NCBI GenBank assembly: GCA_002271215.1
Contig: CP018628.1
Coordinates: 3,100,001 to 3,164,000 of the forward strand
Source of the DNA: Lelliottia jeotgali
GTDB taxonomy: Bacteria; Pseudomonadota; Gammaproteobacteria; Enterobacterales; Enterobacteriaceae
Reading direction: 5' to 3'
Length of the DNA: 64,000 nt
A program made the position numbers and the translations under genes. Positions 39,644 through 50,013 of this stretch are shown in pieces. The first letter of the stretch is position 1; the number at the start of each line of letters is the position of its first letter. Below the pieces are notes generated by a model. That model was not told the DNA's origin. It did not search any database and worked only from the letters and a program-made list of their open reading frames with translations.

Positions 39644-40822
39644 TCAGCGCTTACGAAACGCGATAATCGTCACCACAATCCCCACCACCGCCGAAACCGC
39701 CCCGGCCAAAAACACCGACGGATAACCAAATGACGTTGCCAATACGCCCGCCAGCGGACCGGTGATACCGTAAGAGATATCCTGGAACGCCGCATAGCCG
39801 CCGAGCGCGGTTCCGCGAATCTGCGGCGCGACGCGTTTTACCACTTCCACGCCGAGTGCGGGGAAGATAAGCGAGCAGCCGCAGCCCGTTAACGCCGCGC
39901 CCAGTAACGCTATCCACGCCACCGGAGCTTGCCACAGGAGCAGCAGGCCGAGGGTTTCTATAACCAGTGAAACCACAGCCACTTTGACACCGCCAAAACG
40001 ATCCGGCATCCAGCCGAACAACACGCGCATAAGAACGAATGCGCCACCGAATGCGGTCAGCGTGAAACCCGCCATCGCCCAGCCGCGACTCATAAAGTAG
40101 AGCGAGACAAAGGTGCCAATCACCGCGAAACCGACGCCCTGCAGCGCCAGTCCAAGACCCGGCTTCCAGATTTGCCCTACCACGCTCCACAGCGATGGAC
40201 GCTCGCCTTTGTGCGCGGGCACTTTACGCACCGTGCCATTAAAGGCCCACGCCACCAGCGGCAGGACCATCGTCGTTCCCGCCAGCGCGGCAAAACCGAA
40301 ATGGCTGTGGATCAGCAGACCCAGCGGAGCGCCTGCGGCGAGTGCCCCGTAGATAGCCATCCCGTTCCAGGACATCACTTTTCCTGACCGCGTCGGCCCG
40401 ACCAGCCCCATGCCCCAGGTGAGCGTCCCGGTCAGCAGTTGGCTTTCGCCAAAACCGAGAATTAAGCGCCCAACAATCAGCAGCGCGAACTTATAGAGGG
40501 CATCCACCGGCAATAGTGCCGCCAGAAGCCAGGCGCCGCCCGCCAGCCCACAGGCAAACATCCCCTGTAACGCGGAGCGTTTTGCGCCATGCTGATCGGC
40601 CAGTCGCCCGGCATAGCCACGGGTTAGAACGGTGGCTAAAAACTGAATTCCCACCGCGACGCCCACCAGGGTATTGCCGTAGCCCAGCTCCTGATGCACA
40701 AATAAGGGGATTACCGGCAGCGGTAGGCCGACGGTCAAATAGGTAAGAAACACCGCGAACGCGATGCGAAACAGCGAGACATTCGCTGATGCCGTTTTTT
40801 CGGTTTGGGTTACTGCGGTCAT
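39644..40822 (-). CDS. yfcJ: MFS transporter YfcJ
   Basis: Major facilitator permease of 392 residues with about twelve hydrophobic segments. The loop 2-3 type motif [12 protein letters not shown] (about 74-85) is the MFS signature. It belongs to the YfcJ/YhhS group of putative arabinose or drug exporters; its substrate is unknown. The gene stands alone, with a perfect inverted repeat about 100 bp upstream that could be its control site. No PTS or sugar gene accompanies it. Confidence 0.92.
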   Translation of the reverse strand: MTAVTQTEKTASANVSLFRIAFAVFLTYLTVGLPLPVIPLFVHQELGYGNTLVGVAVGIQFLATVLTRGYAGRLADQHGAKRSALQGMFACGLAGGAWLLAALLPVDALYKFALLIVGRLILGFGESQLLTGTLTWGMGLVGPTRSGKVMSWNGMAIYGALAAGAPLGLLIHSHFGFAALAGTTMVLPLVAWAFNGTVRKVPAHKGERPSLWSVVGQIWKPGLGLALQGVGFAVIGTFVSLYFMSRGWAMAGFTLTAFGGAFVLMRVLFGWMPDRFGGVKVAVVSLVIETLGLLLLWQAPVAWIALLGAALTGCGCSLIFPALGVEVVKRVAPQIRGTALGGYAAFQDISYGITGPLAGVLATSFGYPSVFLAGAVSAVVGIVVTIIAFRKR

Positions 40823-40920
40823 GCGTTACTCCGAAATAAAGAGTAAGGCGGGGAAATGCCACGCCCCCTCTACCTGATGATCAGGATTAAGGTGCGTTGG
40901 TTGACGTTAAACGCTTACGC

Positions 40921-40937
40921 ATTATCAAAATGATAAT
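40921..40937. promoter_or_regulatory. Perfect inverted repeat upstream of yfcJ
   Basis: ATTATCA-AAA-TGATAAT, two exact 7-bp arms with a 3-bp centre, 99 bp before the yfcJ start. It resembles fragments of a Fur box, but the arms point the wrong way for the 6-1-6 arrangement, so the binding protein is open. Confidence 0.5.
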
Positions 40938-40983
40938 GTTGAAGCCGAAGTTTGCCTTTTCAGTCAACCGATTGTCAACGCAT

Positions 40984-41011
40984 AAAAAAAGGAGCCCTCA
41001 GGCTCCTTTTT
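40984..41011 (-). terminator. Terminator of fabB
   Basis: AGGAGCC (40990-40996) pairs with GGCTCCT (41001-41007) around CTCA, with a long T run on the minus strand 17 bp beyond the fabB stop. Poly-T on the other side would allow termination in both directions. Confidence 0.92.
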
Positions 41012-41027
41012 CACATCAGCGGAAAAC

Positions 41028-42245
41028 TTACGCTTTCAGCTTACGCATGACCAGAGTGGCGTTGGTACCGCCGAAACCGAAGCTGTTAGACATGACGGTC
41101 GTCAGCGCCTGCTCAGTCGGTTTAGTGACGATGTTCAGGCCAGCAGCCTGCTCATCCAGCTCTTCAACGTTGATGCTTGGGGCGATAAAGCCGTGTTCCA
41201 GCATCAGCAGAGAGTAGATGGCTTCCTGCACGCCAGCGGCACCCAGAGAGTGACCGGTCATCGCTTTGGTTGCGGAGATTGCAGGGCTGTTGTCGCCGAA
41301 GACTTCGCGGATAGCACCCAGCTCTTTCACGTCGCCGACCGGAGTCGAGGTACCGTGGGAGTTCAGGTAGTCGATTGGGGTATCAACACCGTCCATCGCC
41401 AGCTTCATGCAGCGCACAGCGCCTTCACCTGATGGAGCAACCATATCTGCGCCATCGGACGTTGCGCCGTAGCCAACAACTTCTGCATAGATGTGTGCGC
41501 CACGCGCCAGAGCATGTTCCAGCTCTTCAACCACCACCATACCGCCGCCGCCAGCGATGATGAAACCATCACGGTGCGCATCATAAGTACGGGAGGCTTT
41601 TTCTGGTGTTTCGTTGTATTTGGTGGAGAGTGCGCCCATTGCGTCAAACTCACACGCCATTTCCCAGCACAGTTCTTCGCCGCCGCCAGCAAAGACGATG
41701 TCTTGTTTGCCCAGCTGGATTTGCTCAACCGCGCTGCCGATGCAGTGTGCGGAAGTCGCACATGCGGAGCTGATGGAGTAGTTCACACCGTGGATTTTGA
41801 ACGGCGTTGCGAGGCACGCAGAAACTGCAGACGCCATCGCTTTGGTCACGACGTAAGGACCAACCGCTTTCAGGCCACGCGGACTACGCATAGCGTCTGC
41901 GCCGAATACCTGAGATTTAGAAGAACCACCGGAACCTGCGATCAGGCCCACGCGCGGATTGTTCTGATAAACATCTTCTTTCAAACCAGCATCTTCAACA
42001 GCCTGCTGCATTGAGAGGTAAGCGTAGATAGAGGCATCGTTCATGAAACGGACCACTTTACGGTCAATCAGACCGGTGGTGTCCAGTTTGACGTTACCCC
42101 ACACGTGGCTACGCATGCCTGAATCTTTGAATTCTTGAGAGAAAGTGATCCCCGAGCGTCCTTCACGCAGAGATTCCAGGACTTCCTGCTGGTTGTTACC
42201 GATGCTGGAAACGATGCCCAGGCCAGTAATCACTGCACGTTTCAT
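41028..42245 (-). CDS. fabB: 3-oxoacyl-ACP synthase I (KAS I)
   Basis: Condensing enzyme of fatty-acid elongation, needed with FabA for unsaturated fatty acids. It is 405 residues, one fewer than K-12 because of a deletion in the [12 protein letters not shown] loop. The catalytic triad is Cys162 (SSACATS), His297 ([11 protein letters not shown]) and His332 ([13 protein letters not shown]), each shifted by one from the K-12 numbering; KAMTGH lysine is present and the glycine-rich [14 protein letters not shown] closes the active site. It is expressed from a promoter with FadR (activator) and FabR (repressor) sites just upstream. Confidence 0.98.
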   Translation of the reverse strand: MKRAVITGLGIVSSIGNNQQEVLESLREGRSGITFSQEFKDSGMRSHVWGNVKLDTTGLIDRKVVRFMNDASIYAYLSMQQAVEDAGLKEDVYQNNPRVGLIAGSGGSSKSQVFGADAMRSPRGLKAVGPYVVTKAMASAVSACLATPFKIHGVNYSISSACATSAHCIGSAVEQIQLGKQDIVFAGGGEELCWEMACEFDAMGALSTKYNETPEKASRTYDAHRDGFIIAGGGGMVVVEELEHALARGAHIYAEVVGYGATSDGADMVAPSGEGAVRCMKLAMDGVDTPIDYLNSHGTSTPVGDVKELGAIREVFGDNSPAISATKAMTGHSLGAAGVQEAIYSLLMLEHGFIAPSINVEELDEQAAGLNIVTKPTEQALTTVMSNSFGFGGTNATLVMRKLKA

Positions 42246-42291
42246 TCAATACCTCTGTCATTCACACTAGTAAAGTTTCGAGTCGCACAAT

Positions 42292-42309
42292 AGCGTACAC
42301 TTGTACGCT
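42292..42309. promoter_or_regulatory. FabR operator upstream of fabB
   Basis: AGCGTACACTTGTACGCT is nearly symmetric, with 8-bp perfect arms AGCGTACA/TGTACGCT, and matches the FabR palindrome known at fabA and fabB. It centres 55 bp before the fabB start. Confidence 0.85.
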
Positions 42310-42326
42310 GAACAAGTCCGATCAGC
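42310..42326 (-). promoter_or_regulatory. FadR activator site of fabB
   Basis: On the minus strand the sequence GCTGATCGGACTTGTTC is of the form of the FadR sites that activate fabA and fabB (near-consensus CTGGTC-N-GACC). It abuts the FabR palindrome on the upstream side, which is the known order. Confidence 0.72.
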
Positions 42327-42402
42327 CAATTTCTGTGGAAATTTGCACCATCGGGCGCACATCGTTAAGATCGTGCCACTGCCTGTCAGACGAGTAACTT
42401 AC

Positions 42403-44415
42403 GTGAAACAAAACGCCATACAACCCGCCAACCTTGAGTTCAATGCTGAGGGTACACCTGTTTCCCGAGATTTCGACGATGTCTACTTCTCTAATGATAA
42501 CGGACTGGAAGAAACCCGTTATGTTTTCCTCGACGGTAACCAGCTCAGTGCCCGCTTCCCTGTGCATCCGCGCAGCCAGTTTGTGGTCGCGGAGAGCGGT
42601 TTTGGCACCGGATTAAACTTCCTCACCCTCTGGCAGGCGTTTGATCAGTTCTGCGAGGCGCATCCCGACGCTACGCTACAAAGATTACATTTCATCAGTT
42701 TCGAGAAATTCCCTCTCACCGCCCAGGATTTGAGGCTGGCTCATCAACACTGGCCGGAACTGCGCGTCTGGGCCGAGCAGCTACAGACCCGGTGGCCGCA
42801 GCCGATCGGCGGGTGCCATCGTTTAGTACTGGACGATGGGCGAGTGACGCTCGATCTGTGGCTCGGGGATATCAACGATCTGACGGATAAACTCGACGAT
42901 TCACTGAATCAGAAAGTCGACGCCTGGTTTTTAGATGGCTTTGCCCCGGCGAAAAACCCGGATATGTGGAGCGAGAATTTGTTCGCGGCGATGGCGCGAC
43001 TGGCCCGCCCTGGTGCGACGCTTGCCACCTTTACCTGCGCCGGATTTGTGCGCCGTGGTTTGCAGGACGCCGGTTTCACCATGCGTAAAACCAAAGGATT
43101 TGGCCGCAAGCGAGAGATGCTGACGGGCGTAATGGAACAGGACAATACTCAGCCTGCACGCACGCCGTGGTTTGCCCGCAGCGGCGCGGAAAAACGTGAA
43201 ACGGCGATTATTGGCGGCGGTATTGCCAGCGTATTGTTGTCGCTCGCTCTGATTCAGCGCGGCTGGCAGGTGACTTTGTACTGCGCCGATCCCGCGCCCG
43301 CCGCAGGTGCCTCCGGCAATCGCCAGGGCGCGCTGTATCCCCTTCTGACCGCCCACGATCCGGCGCTCAGCCAGTTTTTCCCGGCGGCGTTTACCTTCGC
43401 CCGCCGTCTGTACGATGCCCTGCCGGTGAAATTTGATCATCAGTGGTGCGGCGTGACGCAGCTCGGCTGGGACGAAAAAAGCCAGCGCAAGATCGACCAG
43501 ATGCTGAGCATGGGAATGCCCGCGCAAATTGCCACGGCAGTGGATGCGCAGCAGGTTCTGGAAAATAGCGGTTTGCCAACCGGATGTGGCGGTATTCATT
43601 ATCCGCTGGGCGGCTGGCTGTGCCCGGCAGAGCTGACGGCGGCAGCCATGACACTTGCGCAGTCGCAGGGGCTGACCGTGCATTTTGGCTATCAACTTGA
43701 GTCGTTCGAGCGTCGGGACGACAGCTGGCAGCTGCGTTTTAGCAGTGGCTCAGAAGCGCTGCATTCCAGCCTGGTACTGGCAAACGGTCATCGCATTGGC
43801 GACTTCCCGCAGACAGAAAATCTACCGGTGTATCCGGTTGGCGGCCAGGTCAGCCATATTCCCACGACGCCACAGCTGAAAAAACTACGCCAGGTTCTGT
43901 GCTACGACGGCTACCTGACACCGCAAAACCCGGCTAATGGTCATCACTGTATTGGCGCAAGCTATCATCGCGGTCAGACGGAAATTCAGTACAGCGAAGA
44001 AGATCAGCAGCAAAACCGCCAGCGCCTGATCGACTGCTTCCCGCAGGCGGAGTGGGTAAAAGAGGTCGATGTTAACGACGCGAATGCGCGCTGCGGTATT
44101 CGCTGCGCCACCCGCGATCATCTGCCGATGATTGGCAATGTACCGGATTACGCCGCGACGCTGACCACCTATGAGGATCTGGCTGAAAACCAGGAATCAG
44201 CAGCCAGTGCACCTGTGCATCCAAACCTGTTTATGCTCGGTGCGCTGGGTTCGCGCGGATTGTGTACCGCCCCGCTGGCGGCAGAAATTCTGGCTTCGCA
44301 GATGAGTGAAGAACCGATCCCGATGGACGCCATTACGCTGGCAGGACTGAACCCGAATCGACTGTGGGTGCGGAAATTATTGAAGGGTAAGTTAGTTAAA
44401 CTGGGTGCGGCCTGA
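42403..44415 (+). CDS. mnmC: tRNA 5-methylaminomethyl-2-thiouridine biosynthesis bifunctional protein MnmC
   Basis: Two-domain enzyme that completes mnm5s2U34 in tRNA. The C-terminal FAD-dependent oxidase domain demodifies cmnm5 to nm5, and the N-terminal S-adenosylmethionine methyltransferase then makes mnm5. It is 670 residues. N-domain: [18 protein letters not shown] (SAM motif), [16 protein letters not shown]-domain: [18 protein letters not shown] (FAD motif, from about 271) and [20 protein letters not shown]. The start is GTG, aligned with the K-12 start [13 protein letters not shown]; longer frames upstream run through the fabB regulatory sites and are rejected. Confidence 0.96.
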   Translation: MKQNAIQPANLEFNAEGTPVSRDFDDVYFSNDNGLEETRYVFLDGNQLSARFPVHPRSQFVVAESGFGTGLNFLTLWQAFDQFCEAHPDATLQRLHFISFEKFPLTAQDLRLAHQHWPELRVWAEQLQTRWPQPIGGCHRLVLDDGRVTLDLWLGDINDLTDKLDDSLNQKVDAWFLDGFAPAKNPDMWSENLFAAMARLARPGATLATFTCAGFVRRGLQDAGFTMRKTKGFGRKREMLTGVMEQDNTQPARTPWFARSGAEKRETAIIGGGIASVLLSLALIQRGWQVTLYCADPAPAAGASGNRQGALYPLLTAHDPALSQFFPAAFTFARRLYDALPVKFDHQWCGVTQLGWDEKSQRKIDQMLSMGMPAQIATAVDAQQVLENSGLPTGCGGIHYPLGGWLCPAELTAAAMTLAQSQGLTVHFGYQLESFERRDDSWQLRFSSGSEALHSSLVLANGHRIGDFPQTENLPVYPVGGQVSHIPTTPQLKKLRQVLCYDGYLTPQNPANGHHCIGASYHRGQTEIQYSEEDQQQNRQRLIDCFPQAEWVKEVDVNDANARCGIRCATRDHLPMIGNVPDYAATLTTYEDLAENQESAASAPVHPNLFMLGALGSRGLCTAPLAAEILASQMSEEPIPMDAITLAGLNPNRLWVRKLLKGKLVKLGAA

Positions 44416-44684
44416 TGCCCTCACCCCGGCCCTCTCCCACGGGAGAGGGAGAAAACATTAAAAACGACAACTGGCGTTGCCGTTTTGCTTTTACCTTGTG
44501 CGGTTGGATGCTCTCACCCCGGCGCTCTCCCACGGGAGAGGGAGAAAACACTAAAAACGACAACCAAAGGTTGTCGTTTTGCTTTTACCTTGTGCGGTTG
44601 GATGCCCTCACCCCGGCCCTCTCCCACGGGAGAGGGAGAAAACACTAAAAACGACAACCAAAGGTTGTCGTTTTGTTTTTACCT
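44414..44684. repeat. Tandem three-copy 93/94-bp repeat between mnmC and yfcL
   Basis: Three direct copies begin at 44414, 44507 and 44601. Each has a boxC-type palindrome (CCCTCTCCCACGGGAGAGGG) followed by AAAAC[A/G]-rich spacer and a second hairpin AAACGACAACC/GGTTGTCGTTT with a T run. Units 2 and 3 are nearly identical; unit 1 has a mutated second stem (ACAACTGGCGTTGCCG). The third unit runs into a REP fragment (CAGCGCCACCGGGC) near 44686-44700. The second hairpin is a rho-independent terminator in both directions, so up to three terminators stand in a row between convergent mnmC and yfcL. Confidence 0.9.
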
Positions 44685-44707
44685 CACAGCGCCACCGGGC
44701 AAAACAT

Positions 44708-44986
44708 TTACTTCAGATTCGCCTGCTGGAACAAATTGTCCCACATGCCCAGCACCAGAGACTGGTCACGCGGCGAAAGCTCACCCGCCTGAATCGCTTT
44801 TTCCAGACCACGGCTCACTTCAGTGTGGACCGCTTCAGGTGAGTGATCGTCGCCTGCTTCAAGTTCCGCAACGGCAAGCGTCAGGTGACCACGCAGATAA
44901 CCGCTGGCAAACAGTTCATCGTCACTGGCATGTTCCACCATGTCATCAATTAACGCCAGAATGCGTGATTCAAATTCTGCGATCAT
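44708..44986 (-). CDS. yfcL: YfcL family protein
   Basis: Small acidic protein of 92 residues of unknown function, predicted to be helical ([41 protein letters not shown]). It matches E. coli YfcL in full and lies at the end of the operon, 9 bp after epmC. The tandem hairpin array follows directly. Confidence 0.92.
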   Translation of the reverse strand: MIAEFESRILALIDDMVEHASDDELFASGYLRGHLTLAVAELEAGDDHSPEAVHTEVSRGLEKAIQAGELSPRDQSLVLGMWDNLFQQANLK

Positions 44987-44995
44987 CTTCTTTCC

Positions 44996-45544
44996 TCAGT
45001 TAAGATCTTCCGGCCACGGGAAGAGTTCCGCCTTTAATTCCGGCGTGTGGTAATAATTCTGTAGTGCCTTGATGAAACGCGCCGGTCGCTCCGGGATGCC
45101 TTTCTCAAGATATTCCATCACCTGCGCATGAACGCGGCGCTGGAAGGTAATGCGATCCGGCTCGCAATCGCCTTCGAGATTGTCGCAGCTGACGTTGAAC
45201 GGGAAACCTGCCGCCACGCAAAACAGCCAGTCGAAGGCCTGCGGTTTAACTTCCACATCTTCAAACTGCCCTTGCGTCGTGGCATCACGCCCGTCCGGAC
45301 AATACCAGTAACCAAAATCCACCAGCTCGCGGCGTGCTTTTCCGGCGATACACCAGTGAGAAATCTCATGCAAACCGCTGGCATAAAAACCGTGCGCGAA
45401 AACAATCCGGTTGTACGGTGCGTCGGCATCAGCAGGAAGATAGATCGGTTCGTCGTCGCCTTTAATCAGACGGGTATTAAAATCATCAGCAAAACAGCCG
45501 TCGAAGATCTCAATCAGCTGCTCATATTTATGCGTACTGTTCAT
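44996..45544 (-). CDS. epmC: Elongation factor P hydroxylase EpmC
   Basis: Hydroxylates the beta-lysyl-lysine modification on EF-P after EpmA and EpmB have added it; its benefit in translation is small. It is 182 residues. HEISHWCIAGKARR contains an HExxH-type metal motif (about residues 58-62). The protein also has GDCE and FNVSCDNLEGDCEPDR segments. The ATG overlaps the yfcA stop by one base (TAATG). Identity is by full-length resemblance to E. coli YfcM. Confidence 0.95.
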   Translation of the reverse strand: MNSTHKYEQLIEIFDGCFADDFNTRLIKGDDEPIYLPADADAPYNRIVFAHGFYASGLHEISHWCIAGKARRELVDFGYWYCPDGRDATTQGQFEDVEVKPQAFDWLFCVAAGFPFNVSCDNLEGDCEPDRITFQRRVHAQVMEYLEKGIPERPARFIKALQNYYHTPELKAELFPWPEDLN

Positions 45545-46353
45545 TAGTTCATCCCCAACCAGTGGAGGATCTCCTGTCCGTGGCTGTCATAAAGAAGTTT
45601 GGCACTCATCACCGCCGACACAATCACAATCATCGGACGAATAAGCTGTTGCCCTTTGCTCAATACCAGACGCGAGCCGACGCGCGCGCCTAAAAACTGC
45701 CCGACCATCATCACAAAGCCGGTCGCCCAAATCACCTTGCCGCCAATAATAAACAGCAGCAGACCGCCGAGGTTCGAAGTAGCGTTGAGTACTTTGGCGT
45801 GAGCGGTGGATTTGGCGAGATTAAAACCGGCCAGCGTGACAAACGCCAGCGCATAAAACGAACCCGCACCGGGGCCGAAAAAGCCATCGTAAAAGCCGAC
45901 GCAGCCCCCGGCAATGAGGGCAAACGGCAGGCCGTGCAAGCGACGTTGTCTGTCCTCTTCACCCAATTTTGGCATCAGTAAAAAATAGAGACCAATGCAG
46001 ATCACAAGGATTGGTAAAATCTGGCGCAAAATGTCCGACTGCACGTGCTGGACCAGCAGCGCACCGCTGGTAGAGCCGATAAAGGTCATCAGAATATTGA
46101 GTTTCTGATCGGCAAGGCTGACCACTTTACGACGAATAAAGTAGATCGACGCGGAAAGCGAACCGCCGCAGGCTTGAAGCTTATTGGTCGCCAGCGCCTG
46201 AGCCGGACTCATGCCCGCCGCCAGCAGCGCAGGCACCGTGAGCAATCCGCCTCCACCCGCCAGCGCATCGATAAATCCCGCCAGCATCGCGACAAAAAAC
46301 AGCACCACCAGTAACAGCGGCGACACCATAAACAGATCGACGAAATTATCCAT
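45544..46353 (-). CDS. yfcA: Sulfite exporter TauE/SafE family protein YfcA
   Basis: Inner-membrane TSUP-family transporter of 269 residues with about eight hydrophobic segments. Each half starts with a family motif: AGFIDALAGGGGLLTVPALL (about 25-44) and GGCVGFYDGFFGPGAGSFY. The substrate is unknown. It sits in the aroC-mepA-yfcA-epmC-yfcL unit; the ATG overlaps the mepA stop by one base. Confidence 0.94.
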   Translation of the reverse strand: MDNFVDLFMVSPLLLVVLFFVAMLAGFIDALAGGGGLLTVPALLAAGMSPAQALATNKLQACGGSLSASIYFIRRKVVSLADQKLNILMTFIGSTSGALLVQHVQSDILRQILPILVICIGLYFLLMPKLGEEDRQRRLHGLPFALIAGGCVGFYDGFFGPGAGSFYALAFVTLAGFNLAKSTAHAKVLNATSNLGGLLLFIIGGKVIWATGFVMMVGQFLGARVGSRLVLSKGQQLIRPMIVIVSAVMSAKLLYDSHGQEILHWLGMN

Positions 46354-47177
46354 TACAGTACATGCTCATCCAGTAGCGCCTGGCAGGAAGGCGGCAACGG
46401 AGGCGGTGTCTTCTTCTCAGGCTTGGTGGTTCCAGGTTTTGCTGGCTCAAACCAGCTCTGCAGCTCGGCCCCGCAGCCATCTCCCGGCGGCGGTAACGGC
46501 TGATCTTCACATTCAAGGCTGTTCGCCGGGCAACGCAGACGCACGTGCATATGCGCACGATGCTGGAACCACGGACGCACTTTTCGCAGCCAGTCGCGAT
46601 CCGTTCCGGCATCGAGGCACAGCTGCTGTTTGATCGCCGGGTTCACGAAGATGCGCGTGACATCGTTATCTTTTGCAGCCAGTTTGATCATGCTGGAAAT
46701 GTCCGGCGACCACAGGGATGGCACTACGCTTTTGCCATCGCGCGCCACTAAATCCAGCGCCTGCGGTTTCAGCAGTTGCGCGGAGCTCCAGCGTGTTTTC
46801 GGCAATTGCAGGAAGATATCAACATCCAGACCGGACTGATGGCTGGCGTGACCACCGTTGAAGCGACCGCCCGCTGGCATTCCCATATCGCCAATCAGCA
46901 TCGTCCCCATCCCCAGGTTGTGCACCTGGTTACCCAGACGCTGGATAAACAGCACCAGATCCGGATGACCAAAGTAACGACGCTGGTCGGTGCGCATCAC
47001 CTGATAGGTATCAGATTGCAGCGGTAAATCTTGCGCGCCTACAATACAACCGTTGGCAAACGCGCCGATCGACTGGGCGCTGCCCGCGATCGGATGGGTA
47101 ATTTTCTGCCACGGGGTGGCTGCCAGACTGGCTCCGCTGGCGAGCAGTGCCAGCAGAGCAATAGCGGTTTTTTTCAT
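46353..47177 (-). CDS. mepA: Penicillin-insensitive murein DD-endopeptidase MepA
   Basis: Periplasmic LAS-type metallopeptidase of 274 residues that cuts D-Ala-mDAP cross-links in peptidoglycan. The signal peptide is residues 1-19 (cleavage after ASLA). The zinc-binding/catalytic motifs are [16 protein letters not shown] (His and Asp ligands) and [14 protein letters not shown] (HxH). Three disulfides are formed in E. coli, and the Cys residues are present. A longer frame upstream overlaps aroC and has no signal peptide, so MKKTAIALL is the start. Confidence 0.95.
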   Translation of the reverse strand: MKKTAIALLALLASGASLAATPWQKITHPIAGSAQSIGAFANGCIVGAQDLPLQSDTYQVMRTDQRRYFGHPDLVLFIQRLGNQVHNLGMGTMLIGDMGMPAGGRFNGGHASHQSGLDVDIFLQLPKTRWSSAQLLKPQALDLVARDGKSVVPSLWSPDISSMIKLAAKDNDVTRIFVNPAIKQQLCLDAGTDRDWLRKVRPWFQHRAHMHVRLRCPANSLECEDQPLPPPGDGCGAELQSWFEPAKPGTTKPEKKTPPPLPPSCQALLDEHVL

Positions 47178-47179
47178 GT

Positions 47180-48265
47180 TTACCAGCGTGGAAGAGGGGC
47201 CGTAACGTCCGCATTCTGCGCGCGCTGGCGCAGGAAATGATCCATCAGCACAATCGCCAACATCGCTTCTGCGATCGGCACCGCACGGATACCCACACAC
47301 GGGTCGTGACGCCCTTTGGTGATCATCTCAACTTCTTCGCCAGAGCGGTTAATAGTGCGCCCCGGAACGGTAATGCTGGAGGTTGGTTTCAGCGCAATGT
47401 TGGTCACAATTTGCTGTCCGCTGCTGATACCGCCCAGAATGCCGCCCGCGTGGTTGCTCTGGAAACCATCTTTGGTGATTTCGTCGCGGTTCTGGCTGCC
47501 GCGCAGCGCCACCACGTCAAAACCGTCGCCAATCTCAACGCCCTTCACCGCATTGATGCTCATCATCGCGTGGGCGATGTCTGCATCAAGGCGATCGAAG
47601 ACCGGTTCACCGAGGCCCGGCGGAACGCCGTCTGCCACCACGGTCACTTTCGCACCAATGGAGTCGCCCTCTTTTTTCAGGCCGCGCATCAGTTCGTCCA
47701 GGGCATCAATTTTGTCGGCATCCGCGCAGAAGAACGGGTTCTGTTCGACCAGATCCCAGTCTTTGATCGCCAGTGGAATGTCGCCCATCTGGGTCAGGCA
47801 GCCGCGGATCACGATGCCAAATTTCTGCGCCAGATATTTTTTAGCGATAGCGCCTGCGGCCACACGCATGGCGGTTTCACGCGCCGAAGAGCGCCCGCCG
47901 CCGCGATAGTCGCGAAAACCGTATTTTTGTTCGTAGGTGTAATCAGCGTGTCCTGGGCGGAAAACGTCTTTGATCGCGCCGTAGTCCTGGGAACGCTGAT
48001 CGGTATTTTCAATCAGCAGACCGATACTGGTGCCGGTGGTGCGGCCCTCGAAAACGCCGGAGAGAATTTTGACCTGGTCAGGCTCGCGACGCTGCGTGGT
48101 GTAGCGCGAGGTCCCCGGACGGCGACGATCGAGATCGTGCTGTAAATCGGCTTCGGTCAGTTCGATGCCAGGCGGAACACCGTCCACGATGCAACCCAGC
48201 GCCAGGCCGTGAGACTCACCGAAAGTGGTTACACGGAATAATTGTCCAATACTGTTTCCTGCCAT
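47180..48265 (-). CDS. aroC: Chorismate synthase AroC
   Basis: Last step of the shikimate pathway: EPSP to chorismate, with reduced FMN required. It is 361 residues. Signatures are [37 protein letters not shown] (with the substrate-binding RSSARE), and GGIQSG-like segment [12 protein letters not shown], plus the [18 protein letters not shown]-terminal motif. GTG ATG occur together at the start; the ATG with GGAG six bases before it gives the family length. It is 61 bp after prmB and 2 bp before mepA. Confidence 0.98.
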   Translation of the reverse strand: MAGNSIGQLFRVTTFGESHGLALGCIVDGVPPGIELTEADLQHDLDRRRPGTSRYTTQRREPDQVKILSGVFEGRTTGTSIGLLIENTDQRSQDYGAIKDVFRPGHADYTYEQKYGFRDYRGGGRSSARETAMRVAAGAIAKKYLAQKFGIVIRGCLTQMGDIPLAIKDWDLVEQNPFFCADADKIDALDELMRGLKKEGDSIGAKVTVVADGVPPGLGEPVFDRLDADIAHAMMSINAVKGVEIGDGFDVVALRGSQNRDEITKDGFQSNHAGGILGGISSGQQIVTNIALKPTSSITVPGRTINRSGEEVEMITKGRHDPCVGIRAVPIAEAMLAIVLMDHFLRQRAQNADVTAPLPRW

Positions 48266-48326
48266 CACGGCTCCGTTGTCGTTGTTCTGTGTTTGAGCAA
48301 TGTGAAACGGGCCGAAGCCCGTTGGA

Positions 48327-49259
48327 TTAATCTTTATAGATGCTGAAGTATTCGCGCGCGGCGATGAGCTGCGCTTTGGTCAACATGAAGACGCCTTCGC
48401 CACCGTTGTCAAATTCAAGCCAGGTGAACGGCACGTCCGGGTACTGCTCCATCAGATGTACCATGCTGTTACCGACTTCACAAATCAGAATGCCGTCATC
48501 GGTCAGATAATCCGGGGCACAGGCCAGAATGCGGCGCGTCAGCTTCAGGCCGTCAGACCCGGACGCCAGGCCGAGTTCTGGCTCGTGGCGATATTCGTTT
48601 GGCAGATCGGACATATCTTCTGCGTCAACGTACGGCGGGTTGGTGACAATCAGGTCATATTGCAGTTTTGGCAAGTCACGGAACAGATCGGAGCGGATTG
48701 GCGTAACGTGATGAATCAGACCGTGTTCTTCGATGTTGTGTTCGGTAACGGCCAGCGCGTCGGTGGATATATCCACCGCGTCGACTTCCGCTTCCGGGTA
48801 GGCGTACGCGCAGGCAATCGCGATACAGCCGCTGCCGGTACACATATCCAGAATGTGTTGCGGCTGATGGTCGATCAGACCCGCGAAGTGGTTGTTGATC
48901 AGCTCGCCAATCGGTGAGCGCGGCACCAGCACACGTTCATCAACATAGAATTCGTGGCCGCAGAACCAGGCTTTATTGGTGAGATAAGCGACCGGAATGC
49001 GTTCGTTAACGCGGCGAATCACGCGCTCAACGATGCGGTGTTTTTCGCTGGAGGTCAGACGTGCTGTGCGCATGTCCTCTGGAATATCCAGCGGCAGATA
49101 CAGGGACGGCAGAACCAGTTGAACCGCCTCATCCCACGGATTGTCCGTACCATGACCGTACCAGATGTTGGCGGCGCTAAAGCGGCTGACGGACCAACGC
49201 AACATGTCCTGAATGGTATGCAGTTCGTTTACTGCTTCATCGACAAAAATTTTATCCAT
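48327..49259 (-). CDS. prmB: 50S ribosomal protein L3 glutamine methyltransferase PrmB
   Basis: S-adenosylmethionine-dependent N5-glutamine methyltransferase (HemK family) of 310 residues that methylates Gln150 of ribosomal protein L3. The SAM motif is [16 protein letters not shown] (137-152) and the substrate-glutamine motif is NPPY (207-210). The N-terminal part is the helical family domain. It is the first gene of the prmB-aroC-mepA-yfcA-epmC-yfcL unit and is divergent from smrB. Confidence 0.97.
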   Translation of the reverse strand: MDKIFVDEAVNELHTIQDMLRWSVSRFSAANIWYGHGTDNPWDEAVQLVLPSLYLPLDIPEDMRTARLTSSEKHRIVERVIRRVNERIPVAYLTNKAWFCGHEFYVDERVLVPRSPIGELINNHFAGLIDHQPQHILDMCTGSGCIAIACAYAYPEAEVDAVDISTDALAVTEHNIEEHGLIHHVTPIRSDLFRDLPKLQYDLIVTNPPYVDAEDMSDLPNEYRHEPELGLASGSDGLKLTRRILACAPDYLTDDGILICEVGNSMVHLMEQYPDVPFTWLEFDNGGEGVFMLTKAQLIAAREYFSIYKD

Positions 49260-49416
49260 TATTCTCTCCAGGGCATGCTTGCTTAATTTTCGGCGGCTAG
49301 TTTGCCATGAAGACGGCGATAAATCAGCACTGCGAGGGCGTGGGATAGGTGAAAAAATGCGTTTTGCTTGCGGCTCGCTCAGGTAAACTAAGGGAAATAA
49401 GAAATGAGACGGACTA

Positions 49417-49968
49417 ATGAAAAAGAAAATGCCGCTTAGCGAGGAGGATCAGACGCTCTTTCGCCAGCTCATGAGCGGGACGCGCAAAATCACTCAGGAC
49501 ACGATTGTCCACCGCCCGATCCGCAAAAAAGTGACCGAAGTGCCAGTGAAACGGCTGCTGCAGGAACAGGCCGATAACAGCCACTATTTTTCAGACGAAT
49601 TTCAGCCGCTGCTGAACACGCAGGGCGCGGTGAAATATGTGCGGGAAGATGTCAGCCATTTTGAGCTGAAAAAGTTACGTCGCGGGGATTATTCGCCAGA
49701 GCTGTTTCTCGATCTGCACGGTCTGACGCAGATGCAGGCAAAGCAGGAATTGGGCGCGCTGATTGCGGCGTGTCGTCGCGAGCACGTGTTTTGCACCTGT
49801 GTGATGCACGGCCACGGGAAGCATATTCTTAAGCAACAAACGCCGTTGTGGCTGGCTCAGCATCCACACGTGATGGCTTTTCATCAGGCGCCAAAAGAAT
49901 ACGGCGGAGATGCCGCGCTACTGGTGTTGATTGAAGTTGAAGAGTGGCAGCCACCGGAGCTGCCCTGA
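49417..49968 (+). CDS. smrB: Ribosome rescue endonuclease SmrB
   Basis: Smr-domain protein of 183 residues. SmrB cleaves mRNA at the front of collided ribosomes in E. coli and so starts ribosome rescue. The C-terminal Smr domain (about 95-170) has the motifs [17 protein letters not shown] and HGHGKHIL (catalytic-type DLHG and HGxG). The N-terminal part is charged and extended, as expected for ribosome contact. Ribosome binding site is weak. sixA is convergent 45 bp downstream. Confidence 0.95.
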   Translation: MKKKMPLSEEDQTLFRQLMSGTRKITQDTIVHRPIRKKVTEVPVKRLLQEQADNSHYFSDEFQPLLNTQGAVKYVREDVSHFELKKLRRGDYSPELFLDLHGLTQMQAKQELGALIAACRREHVFCTCVMHGHGKHILKQQTPLWLAQHPHVMAFHQAPKEYGGDAALLVLIEVEEWQPPELP

Positions 49969-50013
49969 AAGGCAGGCGGGTGGCACAGGCTACCCGCCAG
50001 ATCATTCGTCACG

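Noticed and set aside
40921..40937. Fur box upstream of yfcJ
   Set aside because: The arms read ATTATC...GATAAT, opposite to the GATAAT-N-ATTATC order of Fur sites, and yfcJ is not a known iron gene.
44414..44684. Tandem repeats taken as a small CRISPR array
   Set aside because: The whole 94-bp unit is repeated with no unique spacers, the units contain terminator hairpins, and no cas genes are near.
47237..48145. 302-residue open frame opposite aroC
   Set aside because: Shadow of the strongly biased aroC codons; no family resemblance.
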